Part shown: piece by piece, positions 45,601 to 53,477 of the stretch
Numbering within the stretch: position 1 is the stretch's first letter
Layout: every line of letters begins with the position of its first letter
Assembly: GCA_014529385.2 (NCBI GenBank)
Contig: CM043963.1
Location: 3,849,001 to 3,913,000, forward strand
DNA: 64,000 nucleotides
Direction: 5' to 3'
DNA from: Adiantum capillus-veneris
Taxonomy: Eukaryota; Streptophyta; Polypodiopsida; Polypodiales; Pteridaceae
The notes under the pieces: model-generated
What the model saw: the letters and a program-made list of their open reading frames with translations, nothing else
Databases searched by the model: none
What the model was told of the DNA's origin: nothing
Program-made: the position numbers and the translations under genes

Positions 45601-46280
45601 TTCTGTTGATCTTCGATGCTCGTGGCACTAGAGGTGGATTGTACAATCTCTATCCATCCTACATGGTAGGCGTGGCCAGAGTGTAGATCCGTCAACACCT
45701 CAGTGTGGAGGTCGTATGTCCAATGATCATTAATGAACAATCCTTCTAGAGTCGACGTGTTAACGGTTTCTTGTGAGGTAGAAGCAATGTTGCTCCCCGT
45801 GGTTTTACTTGCCACCAACGGTACTCTAGAGGGAACTTCTGAAGGAGGCAGCTCAACAGGGCCTTCTTGGTAAGAAGTTGGTAGGATATCCACATGGACA
45901 CTCTTTGGGGGTGTGGGGTCCACGTGCGATGTGAAAGGAGATTCCACTTCCCCACCCCCTTCGCGTGCTTCATCTGCATCAGGTTCCGAGCGAGTAGCTC
46001 TACCTAATGTTTCCATGAAACGGCTAAACATACTAGTACTAGGCTGTGGAGCTTCGGGAGGTGCATGGCCTTCTCTCTCAGTGTTTTGGGTAGGGTATGC
46101 TTCCATGATTTCTGAGTCGGAGGAGGAATCACTAGCGGCTATTTTAGGGTCTTGGGTGGTGCTACCTTGTGTCCCCGCTGAGGGTCTAGAGCTTATCGTG
46201 GATGGGTAATGGGTGTCCGTATGAACAGAGGCACCCTCAATATGCTCGTGTTCTAGCACCCGCCCAGAGCGTAAGTGCAT
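42648..46280 (-). CDS. 1210-aa retroelement protein with retropepsin-like domain, no RT/INT
   Basis: An intact frame from the ATG at 46278-46280 (MHLRSGRVLEHE) to a stop at 42648-42650. The N-terminal 330 residues are polar and Ser/Thr-rich. About 340-430 is Pro-rich (VPLAPYAHMAPTPPIVPLAY). About 450-600 is very basic (KKKKTRRKKS). The retropepsin-like core starts at D781 (GILDGGAGVSI), with ILGRPFM about 80 residues later; the active site is D-G-G-A instead of D-T/S-G-A. The C-terminus has four spaced W-V/I-P-K motifs at W1000, W1034, W1053 and W1098, each followed by basic residues. I see no zinc knuckle, RT or integrase. It is probably a structural and protease protein of a non-autonomous LTR element. 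The role of the WVPK motifs is unknown. Confidence 0.88.
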   Translation of the reverse strand: MHLRSGRVLEHEHIEGASVHTDTHYPSTISSRPSAGTQGSTTQDPKIAASDSSSDSEIMEAYPTQNTEREGHAPPEAPQPSTSMFSRFMETLGRATRSEPDADEAREGGGEVESPFTSHVDPTPPKSVHVDILPTSYQEGPVELPPSEVPSRVPLVASKTTGSNIASTSQETVNTSTLEGLFINDHWTYDLHTEVLTDLHSGHAYHVGWIEIVQSTSSATSIEDQQKMICNVIHGIIQSERQNRGVNILSTGPMRFLDTSKAQQPTLSQMETPLMSPMDPSYVISPGVSMQSEPPSENFSFPNLAQPSIKENTVLTPGISLTENVPMTFTVSAVPLPSVVVPNMGPRPYVPLAPYAHMAPTPPIVPLAYAPRVPLPSSYPSGPMPGYVPYPASSTHMPRPVPVPLPHMIPRVPPPALPPHIGDLAAFAQTIGRSIAENMLEERDTASVIQAKKKKTRRKKSQNTENSKPSSKTNIGTGDDPVYMNDLEDDSDSVETMETRTNTTKGKIDKENRNMGPNENRIRENHKEPLKTPQVFPNPIQDPQDKPQGQKGKNRKKKIGTYPNPVDEIKQVKHLRGLVEETQRKLEPEPMHVKIHDTVFPTQVHPTHMNHRPLAISSIIQEGSEDRTSESEHTPFLLERMFNEGIPDPIEEYEIPSSPVPSQGPTPCKTPMNVAKLVDFMSSEVRTTIIAKLYGDPELFLALRAFLNGELRMGLPQFAQPNRPDSIMIDEENHVQSLDLDGHESVIEVPINELGQYFEGDESNATLPITTKGLTIKGILDGGAGVSIVTKDCWESMGKPRLSVTNIVVKMANGTIAKPMGMLKDLKIKVLGYKVRHTFIVMDFSKHLMSYEMILGRPFMREAQMVHDWSKNHVYLQFQDSVLRVDLVTGKVHPLGSKTIIDHRSDTTVHSAPLQYCYTCKKDTDIGQDSPYMDVLPGMTESDNVDWVHLASTIDTWGNRGTTWVTPEGDEMHIPLNMLQAMHIASDKTHPNVTKKTYKWVPKASLVTITSAKKQKPCKKRTTRSKKSKKMLRWIPKRLLEAQGYYQGNDQIWVPKRRLCSYLSPDPSEPNPVAPKRINDRGKKKITECYTPSPELVWVPKKERFVPPSSGRGESHEDSSSSCNTSIEVKASTQPPSIVVDLHEATKESTPPSVQESPDEPLQVRSWESTLPPLQLDEAPRVIENYWQKSSPITNWNNWFQRVTSSFQTV

Positions 46281-46663
46281 GTGCTTTTGATACCCTAAGG
46301 TGTCAAAAAGCTGCTCTAGGAGGCCTTGTGACTAGTTTTTAACGTGTCTTTTGTTTGTTTTTTTGCTAGATTTTTTAGAGCGTGTCGTGGAATGGGCCGT
46401 GTGATAGCTCAAAACGAGCGTATCGGTCAGAGGGTCGTGCCGTGCTTTACAGCCCTCCGTTTGGTCACTCTATGTCCTCGGAATCCCTAAAACTGTCAAT
46501 TTCCAGTAGGGAACTAGGCCCAAACTAGAAAGTCTAAGGGTGCAAGTGAGAAGAAAAAGGAGGAGAGTGGAGGACTTGTCCCACATGCTCTCATTCTCTC
46601 TTGAGGGAGTAGGGTATATATATAAGAGTGAGTCTAGTATATATCATAAGACTGAGGACTGAG

Positions 46664-46706
46664 GCCTGGGCCTGGGCTTGGGCTTGGGCTTGGGCTTGGG
46701 CTTGGG
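46664..46706 (+). repeat. (GGGCTT)n hexamer repeat, G-quadruplex-capable
   Basis: Seven GGG runs separated by CCT or CTT lie in the leader of the gag-pro element. The G-rich strand is the plus strand, so the element's RNA would carry the C-rich version. Confidence 0.85.
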
Positions 46707-46914
46707 CAAACGATCCCGATCTATCTTTTATACAAACCAAACCGTTCGTTTTAAGAGTCACGTTTTTTATTTTTGAAAAATATCGCCACCCACTCGCTCG
46801 CGTTTTTAATTTCTGGATTTTTTTTAAATTTTTTTTTTCAAAATTATTTTTTTTTTCTCAAAAAACTTTTTTTTTTTCAGATTTTTTTTTATTTTTTTTC
46901 TGTTGAGGCAGAAA

Positions 46915-47185
46915 ATACAGAAATTGAAAAAAACGCAGAAACGCAGAAATTGCAGAAAATGCAGAAAAAACGCAGAAATTGTAGAAAATGCAGAAAAAAC
47001 GCAGAAATTGCAGAAAATGCAGCAAAAACGCAGAAATTGCAGAAAATGCAGCAAAAACGCAGAAATTGCAGAAAATTGCAGAAATTGAAAACGCCGAACT
47101 TGAAAATGCAGAAATTGCAGAAATTGAAAAAACGCAGACAATAGCAGAAATTGAAACTTGACAGCAATTGCAGAAAACGCAAAAA
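46915..47185 (-). repeat. Leader minisatellite, units of about 25-30 bp
   Basis: Repeats of GCAGAAATTGCAGAAAATGC with A-rich spacers fill the region between the ORF and the PBS of the gag-pro element. Homopolymer T tracts precede it (46810-46900). Phe/Cys-rich and Lys/Asn-rich ORFs here come from the repeat. Confidence 0.9.
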
Positions 47186-47282
47186 ACAGAAATCTTCCAC
47201 ACACTCCTTCCCTGCCTTTCCTATGATAGAAATTGCACCACAAGGAAGCGTAAAGTGCTAACCGAGCTTAGTGTAGGGCATA

Positions 47283-47300
47283 TCCCCGGCAGCGGCGCCA
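47283..47300 (-). other. Primer-binding site matching Asp tRNA
   Basis: The minus strand reads TGGCGCCGCTGCCGGGGA, one mismatch from the complement of the plant tRNA-Asp 3' end. It lies four bases from the 5' LTR. Confidence 0.88.
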
Positions 47301-47304
47301 AAAA

Positions 47305-47878
47305 TGTGCGCTCCTTGCCGCACTGTCGAAGCAAGGGACTTGCCAATACACCGTATGCGAGCCACAAACGGCTCCAAGCACACAACAAGCCTAAACTAGC
47401 AAGCTCAAGAAAACAAAGGGTGTGTCACTCACCGCTCTACGCTCGCCTTCGTGGTGGATTCCTCGCCGCGATGAAGAAGAAGCTGCAGTCGTGCCGCGCT
47501 CAACCGCTTCGCCGTCGTCGTGCCTTCGTAATGCTCGATCGCACACACACTCTCCCTCTCTCTCTCTCTCACACACACACACACAAGGAGGTGAAGAAGA
47601 AGAAGATGGAGATGGAGCAAGAGCACTCTTCAATTGCACAAATGAGAGAATGAGTAAAAATTAGGTTTAGTTGGCTTTTATAGGAGCTCACCCCATTCAC
47701 ACTTGGGCGCCCATGCTTAACCAACTAATCCCTTGAATGTCCAAGTTAAAGTGCGCCTCTCATCGGCGATCACTCTACCTTTCCCTATTGGTCCGACAAG
47801 CCCGGTACCTGACTCTACCAAATACATAATACGCGTCCATCGTAGGTGATGGGTGTCCGTGAGCCGTGAGGGTTAACA
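47305..47878 (-). repeat. 5' LTR of the gag-pro element
   Basis: 574 bp, nearly identical to 40443-41016. The TSD CGGCA follows at 47879-47883. Confidence 0.94.
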
Positions 47879-49215
47879 CGGCAGTTTTGAAATTGAGAAA
47901 AACACAATATTAAGTTGAAACACATTTTTCCCGAACATTGCGGGCCATGCGAGACGAACTCATGTCCTTTGACGGTTATCTCACACTGATGCTTTTGGGG
48001 CGGAATTTGGCCTTTTCCCCTTGCCCCTCACCTTATTGCCAAGCTTTGCACATATTTTTTTGATTTTTTGGAGCAAAGTTTCACTTTTTCTCTGCCCCCA
48101 ACTGGCTCTTTTCAATTGCTAGACCGAAAGTTTATATAAAAAAAAGGTTGTTATCCAGGGTTTTGTGGCGGAATTTCGCCTTTTCCTTGCCTAAAATGAA
48201 ACTTTGGGAAATAGTTGTTTTGAAAGTTTGGACATTAAGGTGTAAAAACCTTCTAAAACATACAAACTTCCTTTCCTTTAATTTGCCAAGGGGGAATTTT
48301 CAAAAAATAAGTTTATTTTTTCTATTTTTTACACTCTTTTTCGGGGTAGAAATTCTCCTTTTCCCCTTGCCCTCAATCGGCATTTTTGAAATTGAGAACG
48401 ACAGAATATTGTGCTGAAACTCATTTTTCCTGAACACTGCAGGCCATGCGAGGTGGACCCATGTACTTTGATGGCTATCTCGCACCCATGCTTTTGGGGC
48501 ATAATTTGGCCTTTTCCCCTTGCCCTCACCTTGCTTTTGGAGTATAGAAAACCATTTTTCATTCATACGGAATTCCTTTCCTTTAATTTGCCAAGGGGAA
48601 TTTTTTAAATAAAATTACATATAATGCCTTATTGGTGTGCTAGGCACTCTAGAAAGAGATCACTAACTGTAAATGCCCTTGATTGGAATTTTTAACATTG
48701 AGAACCACACAATATTAAGCTGGGACACATTTTTTCCAAACATTGTTGCGAGGCGAACCCATGTACTTTGATGATTGTCTTGCACCCGTGCTTTTGGGGC
48801 GGAGTTTGGCCTTTTCCCTTTGCCCTCAAGTTATTGCCAAGCTTGCACTAATTTTCTCAATTTTTTAGGGTTGGAGTTTCACCTTTTCCCCTTGCCCCCA
48901 ATTGGCGCTTTCTGATTGCTAGATCGAAAGTTTTTTTAAAAATTGGTTGTTTTCCAGGGTTTTGCACTACTTTTTCTCTATTTTGGGGTGGAATTTTGCC
49001 TTCTCGCCTTGCCCTCAACCGGGACTTTTTATTAACAAGGGGAGAGTTTGGAAACTAGGGTGTTTTTGTATTGTTTTCCTCGATCTTGGGGCGGAATTGG
49101 TGTATAAGCTTAGGAATTCGTGTGATATTGGACATAGTTGCACCACAACTAAGTCTGTTATTATAATGGTAAAAAATGGTACGATGTTAAGCCGAGACAC
49201 ATTTTTCCCGAACAC
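47879..49215 (+). repeat. Diverged tandem array, about three to four units of 300-550 bp
   Basis: Recurring phrases mark the units. ATTTTTGAAATTGAGAA recurs at about 47884, 48385 and 48688. CACATTTTTCCCGAACA occurs near 47930 and 49198, with variants near 48420 and 48727. CTTTTGGGGCGGAATTTGGCC occurs near 47993, with variants near 48490 and 48790. TTCCTTTCCTTTAATTTGCC is near 48268 and 48574. The array begins at 40270 and was split by the LTR element. Units differ in length through internal deletions. No conserved ORF. Confidence 0.75.

Positions 49216-49308
<93 letters not shown>
49216..49308. repeat. (GT)n(GA)n compound microsatellite
   Basis: (GT)n at about 49216-49252 runs directly into (GA)n at about 49253-49308. 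Confidence 0.95.
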
Positions 49309-49311
<3 letters not shown>

Positions 49312-49569
49312 TAAGATGCTAATTCCATATATTGGTTTTTCGCATTGACAAGGCCCAAAGCAAGAAGCCAAAGAGTGAGCAAATCCAAGGCAGCACGAGT
49401 GAATTCGAGGCAACAAAGGCGGAGGAAAATCTTGACTAAAGTTGAAGGTTTTCTCTAAACTGTATGCCATTCTCACCTTTGGCCTTGGGATTTCAAGGTC
49501 TAAATGAAAATTTGAAAATTACAATTTTTAGGCGTAAATATCATAATTTGTCAGGTGGGATTACACTAA

Positions 49570-49881
49570 ACCGGTGCTCTTGAAATCATGCATAATCTTC
49601 GATTCCAGCTCTTTATGCAGCAAAGCAATTTTAGCCTCATTGCGGCTTGCATAAAGACCTGATAGAATATCCCAAGCCTGTTTTATAGATTTTGCTGAAC
49701 GAATGTGAGGAACAATGGTGCACTTCATAGACAACATGATCAATGCATGAGCCTGCGCATCCTTTACATCCCAACGATCTTGTTGTGCCGTAGGCAAAAC
49801 AACTCTAATAGCAGCAATCATTGCAGCAAGACCTGCAACATCCTCAACATCGCCTGCATCCTCAGAACCAAGACGTACATC
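49570..49881 (-). pseudogene. Copia gag fragment (second part)
   Basis: The minus strand encodes gag core motifs (VLPTAQQDRWDVKDAQAHAL, AKSIKQAWDILSGLYAS, IALLHKELESKIM). It is open up to the junction with the LTR. Its first codons continue in frame from the gag start at 21614-21756 if one ACATC copy is removed, so it belongs to the old copia element or a very close relative. Similarity ends near 49590 and an array-derived stop follows. Confidence 0.85.
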
Positions 49882-50102
49882 TGTTGGGATTAAAGCCCAA
49901 GTGGCCTCTTATGCGGATATGGCCGGCCGCCCGCCTAACTCACTTACCTCTAACTCTTTGTATATACTAACATATTCTTTGTGAATACTAAGGATTTTTG
50001 GGAGATAACCCTTCTAACATCTCTCTGCGTACTGTACTGTGTAAGCTCACTGTGTGTGTGTGTGAGAGAGAGAGTCGACCCACGCTCCGCTCCGCGACTT
50101 CA
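49882..50102 (+). repeat. 5' LTR of the young copia element (displaced)
   Basis: 221 bp, TGTTGGGATT...CGACTTCA. I found no difference from 21393-21613. Confidence 0.95.
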
Positions 50103-50104
50103 AT

Positions 50105-50117
50105 TGGTATCAGAGCC
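50105..50117 (+). other. Primer-binding site for initiator-Met tRNA
   Basis: TGGTATCAGAGCC, two bases after the LTR end. A perfect copia-type site. Confidence 0.93.
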
Positions 50118-51295
50118 TTGGTTCAGTGCGGATTTGCGCAATCGCGCGCGCGCGCACTTTTCCGGCAGATTCTGGATCCGGAGTTTCGTGGGTGCAATCA
50201 CCTTATGGTGTTCTCAAGGTCAAAATGAAAATCTCAAGGTAAATATTAAAATTTGTTAGGTGGGACTACACTAAGCTGATCTTTTAGAGCACTCTCATAG
50301 CCAAATGTTTTTTTCCAAAACACTGATGATGAAGGGCACAACGAATTAGGCTAGCCCTCCACTATATTTGGAGATTTCTAAATTCAATTCCTCCAAGTTT
50401 CATGCGTGCTATCACCTTGGGGTGAAATTTAGAGATAAATCTCAAAATTCGTAGGTGGGATTGCACTTAAGTTAGGATGCTTTTCTCCAAAGCACGGGTG
50501 CTTTTAGTTTCATGGGTGCTATCACCTTTCGTTGGTGCTATCACCTTGAGGTAAAAGTTTAGAGGTGGATCTCAAAATTCATAGGTGGGATTGCACTAAA
50601 CTTGGATTTTTCCTGTGTGTCAATGAGTGGTGGTCTTTTGACGTGGTGTGTTTTCCCTTGGGACCAGAAAGAGAAGCAAAAGCCTTTAATTTGGTGATGG
50701 TTCAAATGGTCTCACCTACAGTCAATGTTGTGTGGTTGACTTTATCATGATTGAGATTAGTTGGCCCTCTTTTTTAATATAAGATATCCATGGATGGAAG
50801 TACACTAAACCAATCTTTGAGCACTCCAATACACAATGATTTTTCCCAAAATGTGAGTGGTGAAGATGGGTGGTGGCAAAGGGAAACCCTTGCCTATATT
50901 TGAAACTTTTTACACCCTAAATTCCTTTAAGCTTTGGAGGTGTTCTTGCTTTCCAGTTGGAATTTAGAGGTGAATTCCAAATTTGCAAGTGAGAATGCAC
51001 TAAACCTAGGTTTGAACAATGTTTAAAGGAAAATTATAGCTTTTGAGACAACTGTCTCCCTCCCCCCTCCCTCTTTCTATCATAGCCACTTTTGGCCATG
51101 AGCTATCCTCTATGTCTTTGTAAGTTTTCTCAGCTTCAAATAATGATTTCAAAAGTAAATTCAAAAGTAAAAGTTATGTGGGATTACACTAAACATAGCT
51201 CTTTTTTGACCACTTGGATAAAAAATATCAATGCTACAATACTTGAGAGCTTTAAGATTTCTTTTGGAGTGATTTAGTCTATCAACCTGCTAAAA

Positions 51296-51298
<3 letters not shown>

Positions 51299-51343
<45 letters not shown>
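51299..51343. repeat. (TC)n microsatellite
   Basis: About 45 bp of TC repeat. Confidence 0.93.
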
Positions 51344-51346
<3 letters not shown>

Positions 51347-51480
51347 CACTTTTGACCAGTAGCTACCTCTCTACACCTTTGCACCATAGCCTTCGGGACC
51401 ATTGGGACTACTACACCTATGTTCTATCACGCTACCATGATGTCTAAATTGATTATACATATTGAACTGCTAAAAGAGGC

Positions 51481-51612
51481 CCAATGGAACCTCGTCTCAA
51501 CATCTCCGAGCATCAGGCAAGTGCATGATTCACGCTCATGAGAAAAGCCGCTCTATTTCTTTCTTTTTAAACACATGAAACATGCAATTCCTAGCCTTGT
51601 GAAGCGTGCGTG

Positions 51613-51645
<33 letters not shown>

Positions 51646-51665
51646 ACGCACACTCACACACAGAG

Positions 51666-51718
<53 letters not shown>

Positions 51719-51839
51719 AAGAGGTCGAATACAACCTCATCTCAACATATCTTAACATCAGGCAAGTGCATGATTCACACTCATGACAAAAGGCACTCTA
51801 TATTTCTAAAAAACTACATGGCACGTGCAATTCCTAAAA

Positions 51840-51930
<91 letters not shown>

Positions 51931-52407
51931 AATCAAGAAAGTTTGTGCCCAAAACTAGCCCGAATATTTTCTATTTTAGAGGAAACCCAAGTAATTCCTT
52001 ATACTATAGTCATAAACGTAGAGCTCATTACCTCATTTGTGTTATTCTAAGAAAGAAATATTGCATGAGACAAGTAAGGCCCCTTGACATGTCCACATGT
52101 CAATGAACTAGACTTTTCCTCTTAATCACGGGCAACATAGCTGTCCAAAATGGAGAAGGAAATGGGAGAGCCAATCTATTGCAACGAGGCAAGAAACTCT
52201 GATAACCAATCTACCAAACTTCAAGCTTCCTCTCCTTCTTAATGTATGTAGCCATGATAAACACATTTTCTAGCACCATATAGAGAGATAAAAGAGTCCA
52301 AATGTAACCTCATCTCAACATTCCCTACTATAAAAGAATGCATTCTGCATTTCAAAAAAAAAAACACATGGCACATGCAATTCCTAGCATTGTGAGGTAT
52401 AGATAGC

Positions 52408-52457
<50 letters not shown>

Positions 52458-52770
52458 CAACGGTCAAAAAAATTTGTGACAAAAACTAACCCCAAAATTT
52501 TCTATTTCGAAGGAAACCCAAGTGATTCCTCATATTACAGTGGAAAACATAGAGCTCCTTACCTCATTTACGTTATTCTAAGAAATATTGCATGAGACAA
52601 GCAAGACCCCTTGAAACTCTTGCTCTTAGCATAGCAGTCAAAAATGGAGAGGGAGCTGGGAGAGCCAGTCTATTGCAACGGGGCAAGAAACTCTGATAAC
52701 CAATCTACCAAACTTTAAGATTCCTCTTCTTCGTCATGCAAGTAGCCATGATAGACACGTTTTGTAGCAC
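51481..52770 (+). repeat. Diverged tandem array, unit about 550 bp, each with a microsatellite
   Basis: A partial unit (about 51481-51720) and two fuller units (about 51720-52270 and 52280-52770) share, in order, AACCTCATCTCAACAT, CACATGGCACATGCAATTCC, a GA microsatellite, AGGAAACCCAAGTGATTCC, TGCATGAGACAAG and AAACTCTGATAACCAATCTACC. The microsatellite sits at the same place in each unit but differs: (CA)n(GA)n at 51613-51713, (TA)n(GA)n at 51844-51928, (GA)n at about 52420-52453. Confidence 0.8.
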
Positions 52771-53440
52771 AATAGGAAGACCCCATTACGGGGCAGGTTT
52801 TGAATGTCATACGGGCAATGCTAATAGACTTTCCGATGAGTCTTGATACCTAAGCATACTATTTCAATGTGAATTGGGAGAACCAACCTACAATATTTGG
52901 AGAAGGAATTGGAAAAGCCAATCTACCACATTGGGTGAGAAAACCAACAAAACCAGTCTTGCCACACTTGGGTGGTTCAACCTTTCTCTCCTTCTTCATG
53001 CAAGAACCCATGAAAAATCTGTTCTTGATGTCATAGAGAGAATCAATGATAGGAGATGCTAAATAACCTTCAAGAAGTCTCACAAGTGAGTCTTCAACTC
53101 CAATGGTGTCATTTCATATTCAATTTATCTTATGACGTCTATTAAATTTAATATATCTTACTGATAGAAGAAGTGGGAGGATGCATGAAAGGAAAAGCAA
53201 TAGAAAGGATCTATCAAACAAGCCTTGAACTCATGTGCACTCTTTATTCCTTCCTTGGGTATAATACTCCAATTAATATGATGTGTTGAGGGTATTATAT
53301 GCTTGCATTTGGAAGTTAGTATAGATAAGGAACTTCCCTACCTTAAGTACACTACTTTAATTAATACTATGATGTATTGTGGATATTTTATGCTTGCATT
53401 TGGGAGTAACTAAAATGATAAAACTTATGCACTCATTATG
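52771..53440. other. Unassigned DNA before the Helitron coding region
   Basis: No ORF supported. A short repeat with GATGTRTTG and TTATGCTTGCATTTGG occurs near 53280 and 53370. The Helitron 5' end (TC...) should be here or further left, but I could not fix it. Confidence 0.4.
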
Positions 53441-53477
53441 AACTTAGTGTTTTCTCTGTTGCTTGACAGAAGCATTT

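Larger units (their letters stand above)
40443..47878 (-). mobile_element. Young non-autonomous LTR element with a single gag-pro-like ORF
   Basis: 7436 bp, minus strand. The LTRs are 574 bp each (40443-41016 and 47305-47878), nearly identical, ending TGTGCG...TTAACA. The TSD is CGGCA (40438-40442 and 47879-47883). The PBS for Asp tRNA (47283-47300) and the polypurine tract (41019-41029) are in place. The interior has one long ORF (42648-46280) with a retropepsin-like domain, and neither reverse transcriptase nor integrase in any frame. It therefore depends on another element for reverse transcription and integration. PBS type and protease suggest Ty3/gypsy parentage. Confidence 0.93.
49570..50183 (+). 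mobile_element. Displaced 5' end of the young copia element with old copia gag attached
   Basis: From left to right it holds minus-strand copia gag (to 49881), the 5-bp ACATC (49877-49881), a 221-bp LTR (49882-50102), PBS (50105-50117) and about 65 bp of leader. It then ends abruptly in tandem-array sequence. No gag-pol follows. The LTR appears identical to the 3' LTR at 21393-21613. The outer ACATC matches 21614-21618. The segment therefore looks like the missing left end of the insertion at 16.4-21.6 kb. Both outer boundaries are estimated within about 15 bp from similarity to neighbouring array units. Confidence 0.85.
49309..51290 (+). repeat. Diverged tandem array, period about 200 bp, holding the displaced copia segment
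   Basis: The phrase GGTGGGATTACACTAAAC or variants recurs at about 49555, 50259, 50454, 50584, 50787, 50989 and 51178. It is usually preceded by a variant of GTTTCATGGGTGCTATCACC and an AAAATTCGTAGG-like stretch. Spacing is 130-205 bp. The copia segment (about 49570-50183) interrupts it. No coding capacity seen. Confidence 0.7.

Noticed and set aside
46773-47243. Lys/Asn-rich and Phe/Cys-rich ORFs of 100-140 codons
   Set aside because: They come from the leader minisatellite and the T tracts.
53463-53477. TTG start for the Helitron ORF
   Set aside because: Same reason. The first in-frame ATG is at 53478, and the true start may lie in an upstream exon.
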